Of a stretch of 64,000 bases of DNA, positions 44,662 through 54,430 are shown in pieces; the stretch's first letter is position 1; each line of letters begins with the position of its first letter. This stretch comes from G963677445 sp963678275 (GTDB taxonomy: Bacteria > Bacteroidota > Ignavibacteria > Ignavibacteriales > Melioribacteraceae), in contig OY782765.1 in the NCBI GenBank assembly GCA_963678275.1, positions 6,572,001 through 6,636,000 on the forward strand, given 5' to 3'. The translations under genes and the position numbers were made by a program. Below the pieces are notes generated by a model. That model was not told where the DNA came from. It worked only from the letters and a program-made list of their open reading frames with translations, and made no database searches.

Positions 44662-46959
44662 TTATGAAAACTTTGGGAAAACCAGGGTGAATGTTGTGCC
44701 GATACCCGGTTCACTCATAACTGTAATCGAACCTTTATGGCGGTTAATAAAATCTCGTGTCATTCGCAATCCGAGTCCGGTTCCCTCGGCTTTTATTTCA
44801 TTGCCGGAGCTGCTTAATAACTTTTCAGAAACTTCCCGGCTCATTCCCTTTCCGGTATCGGTGACCGAAATTGTTGTGGCATTGCCCAGCTCAACAGCTT
44901 CAATTTTAATTTTACCACCGGATGGGGTAAATTTAACAGAATTATGCACCAGGTTTCGCAAAATTGTCGAAAGCATAAATTTATCGGCGGTCACAGTTGT
45001 TCGATCTGTTTTAAGTTCCAGTGAAATCGATTTATCTCTTTTCCAGCTTATAAGAGGAGCAATCGCTTCATCAATTACATCAGATAGGAGAAGTTGTTCT
45101 TTATTGAGGCTCAATAATCCCTGCTGATCTCTTGACCAGGTCAAAATATTTTCCAGCAGGTCGGCAAGATGACTGGCCGATGAATGAATGCTGCCGGTAA
45201 TTTCTTTAAGGTCTTCGTTCCCGGATGAATCGGCTTCATCTTTCGCGATCTCCGCATACCCGATAATCGCTCCCAGGGGATTTTTAATATCATGCGCCAT
45301 GAGTGAAAACAGTTTATCTTTTGCCGCGTTTAATATATCGAGCTCATTTTTTTGCGCGTTAAGCTCGCTGAAAGCCCGCTCAAGTTTAATGTTTTTTCTA
45401 CCTAACTCATCATTCTTACGGTTAATTTCATCATGCTGTTTCTGAATGGTTCTGTTTATCTTGTTTAATTCTTTGATGGCGGCTTTGCGGGCGCGGTTTA
45501 TTATTACAAGAACGGCAACAAAGACAAGCAGCACGAATATCATTGTCACTGCCGCGTATAGAAGAATTGAGGAGCGTTCAAGCTCATAATCCTTCTCTTT
45601 AACCTCTCTCAATGCTTTCTCGGTTTCATATTGTGTTTGATATTCGACGATTTTTCTTTCTATATCCGCATTATTTAAACTGTCATAAAGAGCATGATAT
45701 TTCTCAAAATAACCTATCGATTTATTATATTTTTTTAACTCCTTATAGGTATTGGAAAATTCTTTATAAACATCCCTCACAATATCCATTTTCTCAATTT
45801 GATTGCTGTTTTTGAGCGCTTTATCAAACATTGAGAGAGCGGCTTTAAAATTGCCCAGCGCTCTATGTGAGATGCCTGCTTCAAGCTGAGCCATAGCGAT
45901 TCGTTTAATATTGTTAAGCTCATGCCCAATCCTGATAGCCTTATGTAAATACTGAAGCGCGGAATCGGGCTGACCAACTTTATTTTTAATTCTGCCCAAT
46001 TGAATATTTATTAATAGTTCTCCACTTTCCACATTATCTTTTCTATAAAATTCAATAGATTTTCTATACGCCGATTCAGCTTTATCCAGCTCGTTTTTCT
46101 CCAGGAACAGGTGTCCGAGGTTAAGATACGAATAGCCAATAAATTCATCATTACCGATAGCCCTCGACATCCTCAGAGCCTCACGGTAGTTTTTTTCAGC
46201 TTTATCATAACTTTTTATTGTTTGATAGGTAAGGCCTATATTATTCATCAGCCTTGCCACCCCGGCGCTGTCTCCTCTTTCTTTTCTTATTTTCAGAGAT
46301 TGCAGGTAACTTTCCAGCGCTTTGTCATAAAGGTTCCACTGCCAGTATATTATGCCGATATTATTATACATTATGCCGATGCGTCTTTTGTCATTATATT
46401 CTTCGGCAAACTTTCGGGCTATCTGATAATAGTGTATTGCAGAGTCATATTTACTCGTTCTCCAATAAAGTAAACCAAGATTATTAGCCGGATCGAAAAA
46501 GAATTTTTCGGAAGGAAGTTGCTGAGTCAGCGCGACAGACCTTTTTAGATAATGTTTCGCGTTCTCAAAATCTTTCTTTTTAAGATAGGTGAGACCAATA
46601 TTTTCCAGAAACAGTGTCTCAAGAGATTTGTTTTCAATATTTTCAGCTATTTTGAGAGCTTCTTTTCTTACCTGAATTGCCAGGTCCTGATCGGAGTTAT
46701 AATAATAGCTTCCGATACTGTTTTTTGCTTCGGCCTGGCCTTTAAGATAATCAATATTTTTCGCGAGTTCTAATGCCTTTTCCGCGAATTCGAGTTTTTC
46801 CTGATCGGGGAATTCAAGATTTAAAGAAATTTGATTGTATATATCCACCAGTTCAATACCATCTTTTTCATCGACCAGTGATCTGAGGCTGTCAATATTT
46901 GCCTGGGCAAAAATCAATGATGTAATTATGGGCGTTATGATAAATATCAGTCTGATCAA
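44662..46959 (-). CDS. TPR-containing membrane sensor histidine kinase
   Basis: 765 aa. Signal peptide (to about LIFAQ, 19), about eight to ten TPR-like helical repeats through residue ~440 (for example NNIGIIYWQWNLYDKALESYLQSLK, YLNLGHLFLEKNELDKAESAYRKSIE) facing the periplasm, a membrane span near 465-490, a coiled-coil linker (490-540), HisKA with LFSLMAHDIKNPLGAIIGY, and HATPase_c (NLVHNSVKF, VTDTGKGM, GTGLGLRM). Tetratricopeptide kinases of this layout are common in Bacteroidota-type bacteria; the ligand is unknown. No response regulator lies next to it. Confidence 0.92.
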   Translation of the reverse strand: MIRLIFIITPIITSLIFAQANIDSLRSLVDEKDGIELVDIYNQISLNLEFPDQEKLEFAEKALELAKNIDYLKGQAEAKNSIGSYYYNSDQDLAIQVRKEALKIAENIENKSLETLFLENIGLTYLKKKDFENAKHYLKRSVALTQQLPSEKFFFDPANNLGLLYWRTSKYDSAIHYYQIARKFAEEYNDKRRIGIMYNNIGIIYWQWNLYDKALESYLQSLKIRKERGDSAGVARLMNNIGLTYQTIKSYDKAEKNYREALRMSRAIGNDEFIGYSYLNLGHLFLEKNELDKAESAYRKSIEFYRKDNVESGELLINIQLGRIKNKVGQPDSALQYLHKAIRIGHELNNIKRIAMAQLEAGISHRALGNFKAALSMFDKALKNSNQIEKMDIVRDVYKEFSNTYKELKKYNKSIGYFEKYHALYDSLNNADIERKIVEYQTQYETEKALREVKEKDYELERSSILLYAAVTMIFVLLVFVAVLVIINRARKAAIKELNKINRTIQKQHDEINRKNDELGRKNIKLERAFSELNAQKNELDILNAAKDKLFSLMAHDIKNPLGAIIGYAEIAKDEADSSGNEDLKEITGSIHSSASHLADLLENILTWSRDQQGLLSLNKEQLLLSDVIDEAIAPLISWKRDKSISLELKTDRTTVTADKFMLSTILRNLVHNSVKFTPSGGKIKIEAVELGNATTISVTDTGKGMSREVSEKLLSSSGNEIKAEGTGLGLRMTRDFINRHKGSITVMSEPGIGTTFTLVFPKFS

Positions 46960-47056
46960 ATGAAATCGGTTTTAGTGGCAACTATTTTGTATTATCGAAT
47001 ATAAAAAATATTTTTTAACCGCGAAATTAAATTATTCTTAAACTGTTTAAAAGATA

Positions 47057-47803
47057 TTATAAGGGCCGGCCTGTTTCCAGCAGAGTTTTCAAGCCACTCA
47101 ATATTACCGGCCATCCTTCCTGCGCGCTTTTGAAACTTTCATTTTCAGATGGAAAGTTTTCGTGTATGATTGTTAGTTTTGTCAGCTCTCTCTCATTTTC
47201 AAGCTTGTAAGTAACAACAGTTTCGGGATCATCCATATCAGAGAAATGGAATGTATGAACCAGTTTTGTCTCAGGAACAAACTCAATTATTTCTCCTTTT
47301 ACCGGTATCCATTCCTTTCCTTCTTTTTGACCAACATAGGATATCTCTTCACCCGGTTTGAAATTACTGATCACACCAGTGCCGAAATAATATAGCGGGG
47401 TGATATCCCTGCTGATGACAGCATCCCATACTTTTTCTTTCGGAGCTTTGATGTATGTAACATAAATATGTCTGACAGCTTTTCCTGACATTTTTTCCTC
47501 CATCTCAAGTTGATATTTTATTTCTGAAAGTTTGCTTGTCCATAGTTTGCTGAATCCCGATATCCACCTGTCATATATTGTCCGAATAGGAAACGCGTTT
47601 AAGTATAGCTTTTTTTGCCGTCCCTGTTTTTCCGCGACTAACAGATTTGCCTCCTCAAGAATCTTGATATGTTTCATAACGGCATATCGTGAAAATGAAA
47701 AGAGTTCTGTCAGTTCATTGACATTCATTCCCGGGTTATTTTTCAGGCTATCGAGTATTTTTCTCCTGGATCTATCGGATAAAGCTTTAAATATTTTTTC
47801 CAT
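47057..47803 (-). CDS. ArsR-family repressor fused to a SRPBCC (AHSA1) domain
   Basis: 248 aa. An ArsR winged helix lies at about 1-95 (FKALSDRSRRKILDSLKN, MNVNELTELFSFSRYAVMKHIKILEEANLLV) with no obvious metal-site Cys, then an AHSA1-like SRPBCC domain at ~110-245 (VTYIKAPKEKVWDAVISRDITPLYYFG, WPVILSGLKTLLETG). The SRPBCC pocket probably binds the effector. A perfect dyad TGTGAC-N6-GTCACA sits directly upstream of the start codon (47812-47831), so the gene is probably autoregulated. No second gene is in the transcript. Confidence 0.92.
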   Translation of the reverse strand: MEKIFKALSDRSRRKILDSLKNNPGMNVNELTELFSFSRYAVMKHIKILEEANLLVAEKQGRQKKLYLNAFPIRTIYDRWISGFSKLWTSKLSEIKYQLEMEEKMSGKAVRHIYVTYIKAPKEKVWDAVISRDITPLYYFGTGVISNFKPGEEISYVGQKEGKEWIPVKGEIIEFVPETKLVHTFHFSDMDDPETVVTYKLENERELTKLTIIHENFPSENESFKSAQEGWPVILSGLKTLLETGRPL

Positions 47804-47811
47804 GGTCTCAA

Positions 47812-47831
47812 ATGTGACTAAAAGGTCACAT
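47812..47831. promoter_or_regulatory. candidate operator of the ArsR-SRPBCC gene
   Basis: ATGTGACTAAAAGGTCACAT: inverted repeat ATGTGAC/GTCACAT with a 6-base spacer, 9 bp upstream of the ATG at 47803. Position and symmetry fit binding by a dimeric winged-helix repressor. Confidence 0.7.
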
Positions 47832-47959
47832 GAAAATAAGGAGGAATTATTATTTTGTCAAGAGTAAAGTTTTAATCCTGATCTTATTCCGTGTTTATCA
47901 GGCGATATAATAATGATATTCTTTTTTTGCAGAATATTGGATTTGTATGTTAATAAAAA

Positions 47960-48098
47960 CGAGCCTTACCTGTTCTTATGATACAGGTACTCGTTATCGT
48001 GCTCGAACAATTTACCAAAGAAAAATGAAGCCGGGTACGAGGACGATTACGACCATTTGTTCAGGATTTATTTTGGTTCCGGCTATGTCAGCTTTAGG
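47960..48098. repeat. dispersed GTACTCGT-type repeat, copy 2
   Basis: Contains GAGCCTTACCTGTTCTTATGA, ACAGGTACTCGTTATCGTGCTCG, an AAAAATGAAGCCG word and the tail TTTTGGTTCCGGCTATGTCAGC. Partner copies are at 44494-44632 and 56618-56740. It lies between the convergent ends of nothing obvious: the ArsR promoter side on the left and the 3' end of the GH3 gene on the right. Confidence 0.45.
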
Positions 48099-49634
48099 TC
48101 AGGAAAGAATAAATTTATTCTTTTTCATCCAGTTAAATGTTTCTTCGGTTATTTTGCCGGAGTTATCCATGCGGGGCACTTTGTTCTGCCCGCCGAGTTT
48201 ACCCCGGCTTTTCATCCATTCTCTGAACGCGCCCGGTTTAAGGAAAATAATTTCGGGCAATTTTATGCTAAGGTCAGCCTGACGATGCGCGTCATAATCA
48301 GCATTTTTTTTTCTTAGTCTTCTGTCGGTTTCAAGCGCGAACTTCTCAGGTTTGATTTTTTTGAAATTATCAGCCTCGATTATATATCTGTGATGTCCCG
48401 GTTTATCGGGCGCAGAGGGAAAAACCGGCCCGACATGGAAATCCTTAACTTCAATGCCGCAATACCGCGCGGCATCAGAAACGACCTCCTCGACTTCTTC
48501 ACTGATAAGGTGTTCGCCAAAAGCTGAAAGAAAATATTTTGTTCTGCCGGTAAAACGAAGCAGGGGAGGATTGACCAGTTCAAATTCTATAGTGTCGCCG
48601 ATGATATAACTCCACAGCCCGGCGCATGTTGTAACAGCCACTGCATATTGTATGCCTGTTTCAATATTATGCAGGGTATGGCGTGTCGGATTGTTTTTGC
48701 CCAGCTCTTCAACGGGAATAAATTCATAGAATATATCATGTCCGAGCATTAATCTGAGTCTGTTATAGTTCAGGTCTTCAAATGCGATAAAAGCCTCAGA
48801 TGCAGGGTATGTTTCCAGAAACTGTACATCCTGATTATTAAATTCCCTCTTGAATATACCGCGATAAGGATCAAATTTAATTCCCCCGTGAATAATAAGA
48901 TTTAAATTCGGCCATATTTCCGCTATAGAATTTTTACCGCTTTTCTTTTTTGCCTCTTCAAAAAACAAGAGCATCCAGGATGGCACCCCGCTGATTCCGG
49001 TGATGTTTTCATTTATCGCGCGATCTGTCATTTTTTCAAGTTTTTCCTCCCAGTCGCTGAGAAGAGCCATATCTTTCGGCGGGAATGTGAATCGCAGCAG
49101 CAGTTCCGGCGCCTCTTTTACCACAATACCGGAAAGATCACCGCTGAAAATTCCCGGGGACGGTTCATTTAAATCGGCGCTGCCGCCAAGAAAGAAAAAC
49201 TTACCGGTATAAATCGGTTTGTTCCTGTTATGTCTGTAATATCCCCCTTGCAATGTCATAGCCGCTTTCTGATTAGAGCGAAGCATTTCTTTTGAAAGGG
49301 GGATATATTTAGTATTGGCGCCGGTGGTCCCGGAAGTCAGTCCGAAATAGGGAATAGTACCGGGCCAGGTGATATTGGTTAATCTTGGAAATGCTTTTTC
49401 CCAGTATTCTTTCCAAAAGTCTTCATAATATCTCAGCGGAACCGCCTGCTGATAATCCCTGATATTTTTTACTTTTTTCAGATCATGATTATTATAGAAT
49501 AATGTATTTTTGCTTTTATTTATCAGGCCCGCTAAAGTTAATTCCTGGCCTTTAAGAATATCATAATGTTCCAGTTTTCTCAGCAGAAACCTGCTGTAAA
49601 CCGACATTACAGAATCGGCTGTTTTTCCAAACAT
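48099..49634 (-). CDS. GH3-family acyl-acid amido synthetase
   Basis: 511 aa from the ATG at 49634 (MFGKTADSV...); the frame is open 30 codons further up, but that part is basic and unlike the family. GH3 features: YFGLTSGTTGANTKYIPLS (adenylate phosphate loop), LETYPASEAFIAFED, and YIIGDTIEFE. GH3 enzymes adenylate a carboxylic acid and join it to an amino acid; plant members conjugate hormones, bacterial substrates are mostly unknown. Divergent from a penicillin-acylase-family gene 125 bp away, an enzyme type that breaks such amides. Confidence 0.9.
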   Translation of the reverse strand: MFGKTADSVMSVYSRFLLRKLEHYDILKGQELTLAGLINKSKNTLFYNNHDLKKVKNIRDYQQAVPLRYYEDFWKEYWEKAFPRLTNITWPGTIPYFGLTSGTTGANTKYIPLSKEMLRSNQKAAMTLQGGYYRHNRNKPIYTGKFFFLGGSADLNEPSPGIFSGDLSGIVVKEAPELLLRFTFPPKDMALLSDWEEKLEKMTDRAINENITGISGVPSWMLLFFEEAKKKSGKNSIAEIWPNLNLIIHGGIKFDPYRGIFKREFNNQDVQFLETYPASEAFIAFEDLNYNRLRLMLGHDIFYEFIPVEELGKNNPTRHTLHNIETGIQYAVAVTTCAGLWSYIIGDTIEFELVNPPLLRFTGRTKYFLSAFGEHLISEEVEEVVSDAARYCGIEVKDFHVGPVFPSAPDKPGHHRYIIEADNFKKIKPEKFALETDRRLRKKNADYDAHRQADLSIKLPEIIFLKPGAFREWMKSRGKLGGQNKVPRMDNSGKITEETFNWMKKNKFILS

Positions 49635-49758
49635 ATTTTTTCTTTTTACTTTTACAACAAATTTAATAAATCTTTGTTCAGATTTAATGGTCAAAAAAAA
49701 CTTCATGGAACGATAATTTTGCAAATACTATTTTAGCAGATAAAAAAAGAAGATATAT

Positions 49759-52017
49759 ATGAATAAGATCGTTTCCATTCTGCTGATAATGTTTCTTTTC
49801 CAGGGCTGTTCTCTTTTGTTTAACGGCCCCTCTTTCACATCGACGGAAGTAAGGGATAAAATGTTCCCTAAAAATCAACTTCCCCTTAAAGAAAGTGTTA
49901 CAATTTACTGGAATGAAAACCGCATTCCATTCATTGAAGCAGGAAATGATTACGACCTCGCGTTTGCAATAGGACTTGTTCACGCTCATTTGCGCCTTGG
50001 TCAGATGGAGTTCTTTAAAAGGGTCGCGCAGGGACGTCTTTCTGAAATTGGGGGACCATTCGCGACTGATATAGATAAAACTATCAGGATTTTTAATTTT
50101 TTAGGCAAAGCGGTGCCGGAGATTATAAAATCGCTGCCTCCTGAATCGAAGGAGTGGGTTGGGCGGTATATTGATGGAATAAATCACTATATCAGCAGAA
50201 TGCCGAAACTGCCCGCTGATATGGAAGCGCTGGGAATAGAACCTGAAAAATGGAATATGAAAGATCTCATTACAATGTGGCGGCTTCTTTCGGCTGATGT
50301 TAACTGGTTTAATTTTCTCGGCGCTCTGCAGCTTCAGGGAAAACCGGGCGCGGATAAATTATGGAATGATCTGCTGGAATATGGCAAAACTTCCAGTCCG
50401 GGTTTCAGTTATACCGATTTAAAAGAGCATCCGGAAGCGCTTTCATATTTGTTTTCAAAATCGGGCAGTAATTCAATAGTTGTTTCCTCCGCAAAAACGG
50501 GAGATAGTTCAGCTATTATAGCAAATGATCCCCACCTGGGAATAATGATCCCGAACACCTGGCTGCTGATAGGATACAAATCGCCCAATTATCACGCGGT
50601 CGGAATGACACTTCCGGGGCTGCCTGTGATAGCGCTCGGCAGAAATCCCGAAATAAGCTGGGGAGGGACAAATATGAGAACTTTAAGTACCACTCTCTAT
50701 AAACTCAGCCCGGATGATATGGCAAATGTAACCACGGAAAAGGAGGAGATAAAGGTGCGCCTCTGGTTTGATGAAACTATAGAAAAAAGATTTTCCGATT
50801 GGGGCCCGATACTTTCAGATTCTCCATTTTTTAAGCTTCCTTTTCCGGTGGCGGTAAAATGGATGGGGCATTATCCCTCGGATGAAATTACCGCTTTTCT
50901 GGCGATGAACAGGGCTGAAAATTTTGATGAATTCAGAAACGCTTTCAAAACTTACGGTGTATCGGCTCAAAACTTTTTATATGCCGATACTAAAGGAAAT
51001 ATCGGACAGGCGCTTGCCTATCGCAGACCTGAGCCGGAAGGGGGGATGGAAAGAAAATTATTTTATGATACATCAAAGGATTGGACAGGATATACCGGTT
51101 CAACCGACCTGCCATATTCATTTAATCCCGAAAAAGGTTTTATTGCCTCAGCCAATAATATGCCTACGGACAGTTTGCGCGATTATGGATGGTTTCATTC
51201 TCCCAATGACAGAATAGACCGTCTGAAAGAACTGCTTAGCGCCGAAGATATAATAACAATGAAATATCTAAAGAGTATACAGGAGGATGCTTATTCAAAA
51301 TCGTCCCATAAACTGGCCCGGTTATTTGTTAAAAATATTTCCCCCGGTTTTGAAGAAAAGTTAAATGATCAGGAAAGGGAAATCTATGATCTGATAAGGA
51401 AATGGAACGGCCATTATAAAGCGGATAAAAGAAATGCTGTGGCATTTGATCTTGTATACCTGAGAATAGCGGAGGAATGTTTTAATGAGTTGTATCCGGA
51501 TGAAGATGTCAGAGCTTCCGCCTCCAGGGGAGGGTATTCAAGGGCGCAGGTATATGATTATCTGAAAGAAATTCATCCCGATAGTCTTGGCCGCAGACTT
51601 AAAAAAGCGTTAGCTTGCAGCTCCGAAGCATTTCAGGAATTCAGGAGCTGGGGTGAAATGCACAGGATGGTTATAGGTCATTTTTTATCAAACGCTCCGG
51701 TTATAGGTGGTAAATGGGAATTCCTGGAATATGGCGCAGATGGCGGCAATGAAACAATTCAGAAAACCGCTTACCAGCCTTCAACAGATAAGAATAAAGT
51801 TTTTTACGGAGCCAACGCGAGACATATCTCAGATATGTCGGACCCGGATGAAAATTATTTTGTGCTGCTCGGAGGACAGGATGGCTGGATGTTTTCACCC
51901 CAGACTATCGACCAGGTTAAGCTCTGGAGAAAAGGGGAGTATATAAGATTTCCCCTGAAACCGGAAACAGTGAAAAAAGAATTTAAAACGGTGATGCGGC
52001 TGTCGCCTGAAGAATAA
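49759..52017 (+). CDS. penicillin acylase-family amidohydrolase, lipoprotein
   Basis: 752 aa, length of a complete precursor. Lipobox FLFQGC (Cys17). The A-chain region covers ~45-230; the autoprocessing/catalytic Ser is probably Ser237 in SKSGSNSIVV, where the mature B chain begins with Ser-Asn. Downstream: IIANDPHLG, GLPVIALGRNPEISWGGTN and FLYADTKGNIG, all typical Ntn-hydrolase landmarks, and HMVIGH-like GEMHRMVIGH near 640. It hydrolyses acyl amides such as acyl-homoserine lactones, cephalosporins or lipoamino acids; the substrate is not readable. It shares its promoter region with the GH3 gene. Confidence 0.92.
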   Translation: MNKIVSILLIMFLFQGCSLLFNGPSFTSTEVRDKMFPKNQLPLKESVTIYWNENRIPFIEAGNDYDLAFAIGLVHAHLRLGQMEFFKRVAQGRLSEIGGPFATDIDKTIRIFNFLGKAVPEIIKSLPPESKEWVGRYIDGINHYISRMPKLPADMEALGIEPEKWNMKDLITMWRLLSADVNWFNFLGALQLQGKPGADKLWNDLLEYGKTSSPGFSYTDLKEHPEALSYLFSKSGSNSIVVSSAKTGDSSAIIANDPHLGIMIPNTWLLIGYKSPNYHAVGMTLPGLPVIALGRNPEISWGGTNMRTLSTTLYKLSPDDMANVTTEKEEIKVRLWFDETIEKRFSDWGPILSDSPFFKLPFPVAVKWMGHYPSDEITAFLAMNRAENFDEFRNAFKTYGVSAQNFLYADTKGNIGQALAYRRPEPEGGMERKLFYDTSKDWTGYTGSTDLPYSFNPEKGFIASANNMPTDSLRDYGWFHSPNDRIDRLKELLSAEDIITMKYLKSIQEDAYSKSSHKLARLFVKNISPGFEEKLNDQEREIYDLIRKWNGHYKADKRNAVAFDLVYLRIAEECFNELYPDEDVRASASRGGYSRAQVYDYLKEIHPDSLGRRLKKALACSSEAFQEFRSWGEMHRMVIGHFLSNAPVIGGKWEFLEYGADGGNETIQKTAYQPSTDKNKVFYGANARHISDMSDPDENYFVLLGGQDGWMFSPQTIDQVKLWRKGEYIRFPLKPETVKKEFKTVMRLSPEE

Positions 52018-52673
52018 ATTTTCTTTATTCATTTGTTCATGTGAGAAGATATTTTTTATTGCGTATATACGTAAGCGACTGTTATTAGAAATTCTGTTAA
52101 AAAGGACATCGTTTATAATTTTTCTTTGCGTGAAATAATTTAAAATTTACCTTAGCTGGTAAAGCGAGAACCAATGGGAATTGTCATGAATCTTACCAAA
52201 TATATTTTATAAAATACGCCCTTACTTTTTGTCTTGACACAAAAAGTAACAAAAAAGTCAAGACTGCAAAAAAATAAGCTAAAAATCAATTCACTCCGCT
52301 AAAATGAAAGAACTCGGCACATAAAAGGACATGTGCCTCAAACAGCTTTCCTTTTTTAACGCTCCGTTCATTTGATTTTTTTAACGCTTATTTTTTTGAT
52401 GTCGCTTTAAAAGATAAAAACGATATTGAGAGAGGATAACGAAAAATTCTTACTGTTATTATTCTGCCAGTTAATGGAAGAAGATGATAAAATAGTTGCA
52501 TTTCAATATACGTGATGTCAGGAGCCCTGTATTAATTAAGTATCTCTTCACTTTTCACTAACCGCTCTTCATTTCTGGTTTTGTCAGTTTAATAATAATA
52601 GAATGAGTATGATTGATTATTAAAAAATTTAATTTTTTCGTAGTTTGGCCGGTCTTCGCTGAAGTGGAGAGGA
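52018..52673. other. gene-free region with a hairpin
   Basis: 656 bp. A perfect 8-bp inverted repeat GTCTTGAC/GTCAAGAC with an 18-base A-rich loop lies at 52231-52264, inside a stretch ACAAAAAGTAACAAAAAAGTC. A second small inverted repeat, GGCACAT/ATGTGCC, lies near 52317-52334. From memory, this kind of stretch recurs as a dispersed intergenic sequence in related genomes. No gene seen. Confidence 0.5.
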
Positions 52674-52931
52674 TTATTTTTTTCTTTTCTTAATATAGAA
52701 GCGCCGGAAAATTCCGATAAAACTTATCACAACCCAGAAGGCTTCGATGATAAATGCCGAAAGGTTAAATTCGTAAATAAGGGAATATATTATTAGTCCG
52801 GCGCCCGCGGCATTGAGAAGGGAATAATAAATATTATCACTCCTTATTCTGCCGAGCTGAAGCAGAAGGTAGGTGATAATTATCATGGCAACTCCCAGGT
52901 TGCCCGCTATGTCATGGATGTTGTAATGCAT
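52674..52931 (-). CDS. small membrane protein, CBU_0592-like
   Basis: 85 aa with three hydrophobic segments (about 13-28, 37-52, 58-76) and a basic C-terminal tail (RRFYIKKRKK). The opening (I/V)-x-G-x-x-G-V-x-x-(I/L)-x-x-Y-x-L-L-Q-x-G and YSLLNAAGAGLIIYSL match the CBU_0592-like family of short inner-membrane proteins of unknown role. Monocistronic; gap of about 240 bp to the next gene. Confidence 0.75.
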   Translation of the reverse strand: MHYNIHDIAGNLGVAMIIITYLLLQLGRIRSDNIYYSLLNAAGAGLIIYSLIYEFNLSAFIIEAFWVVISFIGIFRRFYIKKRKK

Positions 52932-53169
52932 GATTATTGAATTGTAAATAAAATGCTATTTAATTTCACTTTAGAATGTTCACAAGGTAATGAGGCAAGA
53001 ATTACTAAAAGGCTTTTGTGAATATACTTAATTTATTAAATCCTGAATAACTTTTCTTCCTTTTCAGGAGTTGAATTTTCGGGCAAATAATTTTTTAATT
53101 CCGATAGCAAATAAAATGGTAATTTTATATTTTTAAAATAAGATTTCAGAGAGTCAGAATAATAGAGAA

Positions 53170-53376
53170 ATGAAGTATACTTATTGTAAAAATATACGTT
53201 ATTGTCCTCTTTTTTCAGGAAAAATATCAGAGGGTAAATGTCTGGATATAAATTTCGAGCGCGAAGAATATTTTTTTTCCGGAGAAATTAGCTCTATTCG
53301 AAAGCTGACAGGAAATAATATTACTGAAATAAATAATATTTGTGAAAATTGTAAGTCAATGCCTCTGGTAAAATGA
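53170..53376 (+). CDS. small Cys-containing protein of unknown function
   Basis: 68 aa with five Cys: KYTYCKNIRYCPLF and KCLD near the N-terminus and CENCKSM at the C-terminus. The C-x5-C and C-x2-C spacings could hold a zinc ion. AGAG lies before the ATG, but the ribosome-binding site is weak. I do not recognise it. First gene of the small-gene island 53170-55893; it may be real, or a remnant. Confidence 0.45.
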   Translation: MKYTYCKNIRYCPLFSGKISEGKCLDINFEREEYFFSGEISSIRKLTGNNITEINNICENCKSMPLVK

Positions 53377-53453
53377 GGCATCCATGCTTATTGAGAAAGT
53401 AATGATATATTTTAATAAAAGTTCAATAAATTTCTGGTGAAAAGTTATCTCCT

Positions 53454-53900
53454 ATGGAAAAAGAGGAAATTATATATCTGATTCGGCAGTTTGAAACCTG
53501 CGAGTATGATGATGAGGAAAAAATTAGCAGGCTGGCAGGGATGGACGAAAAGTTTATTCCCCTTCTTATATTAAAGGAGACAAAACAAACCTGGTATAGT
53601 TGCGCACTCGTTCTTGATAGAATTGGTTATCCAAAGATAAAAAATCATATAGCGGAAATGTTTGAATGGTTCCAGGATATTAACTGGCCCGGAGCGCTGA
53701 TTATAGTCGATTTACTTAAGGATATTGACAAAGCTGTGCTGCTTCCGGCAGTAGAGACAGCATTATTAAAAGCTGCTGAATTACAAGATGAATGCCGGGT
53801 CTTTGGGATAGATGCCTTTTTATCATTTACTAATATTCAGGAGAGTGATTTTTCTTCCAAAGAAGTTTACCAGATCCTGGAACTGGCCGAGGAGGATTGA
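53454..53900 (+). CDS. DUF5071-like protein, possible immunity protein
   Basis: 148 aa, soluble, helical. The C-terminal half FEWFQDINWPGALIIVDLLK, followed by LLPAVETALLKA, matches the DUF5071 core (W-L-x-D-(M/I)-N-W-P-x-A ... L-L). DUF5071 and relatives occur as immunity or accessory proteins near polymorphic toxins, which is known only by association. The next gene starts 1 bp after its stop (TGAGATG), so the two are translationally linked. Confidence 0.7.
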   Translation: MEKEEIIYLIRQFETCEYDDEEKISRLAGMDEKFIPLLILKETKQTWYSCALVLDRIGYPKIKNHIAEMFEWFQDINWPGALIIVDLLKDIDKAVLLPAVETALLKAAELQDECRVFGIDAFLSFTNIQESDFSSKEVYQILELAEED

Positions 53901-53901
53901 G

Positions 53902-54342
53902 ATGAAAAAAATTATATCGAAGATTTTCTATAGTATGGATCTTGTTAAAATTGTTTTTTTCCTGCTCTTTGTAGTCTTTTTATTCCTAATATTACTTACT
54001 ATCCCGGAGTTCAGGTTTGCACTATTGAACGCAGGAATTCTGGTTTCATTCTGGGTAGCCATTTACCAGTGGGAAATAAACATTGGTGAAAAACTGGAAA
54101 AAAAAGAATTTTCTCTGGCAGGTGATGTTTTACGAAAGGGATATCTGATAGATATTGTTAGTATAATTTTCTTTGCTACTTTATTATACCTCGGAATTAA
54201 CCAATTTCCCGATTTTTATAAAGTTAAGTTTTTTTCTGAAATATTGGTAGTTCTGCAGTTTCTTTTCTTTTTATCAATCCTGTTGTATTCGGGACGGTTG
54301 ATATTTATGGTAATCAATATGAAAAAATTGAATAGCAATTAA
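53902..54342 (+). CDS. small multi-span membrane protein of unknown function
   Basis: 146 aa from the ATG at 53902 (GGAGGATTGAG in front). Four hydrophobic segments near 14-36, 41-57, 78-97 and 107-132; charged loop GEKLEKKEFSLAGDVLRKG between the second and third. The longer open frame from 53812 overlaps DUF5071 and is rejected. Co-translated with the DUF5071-like gene. No family recognised; a membrane partner of the immunity-like protein is possible. Confidence 0.65.
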   Translation: MKKIISKIFYSMDLVKIVFFLLFVVFLFLILLTIPEFRFALLNAGILVSFWVAIYQWEINIGEKLEKKEFSLAGDVLRKGYLIDIVSIIFFATLLYLGINQFPDFYKVKFFSEILVVLQFLFFLSILLYSGRLIFMVINMKKLNSN

Positions 54343-54430
54343 GTATCTGTTCGAATTCCCTGTTTTTTATTAACTTACCATCAGACAGTTGTTTAACAGA
54401 GTATCTGCGAAAATTAGAATAAAGATTTAA

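Noticed and set aside
53812..53901. N-terminal extension of the membrane protein at 53902
   Set aside because: Overlaps the DUF5071-like gene in another frame; the ATG at 53902 has GGAGG in front.
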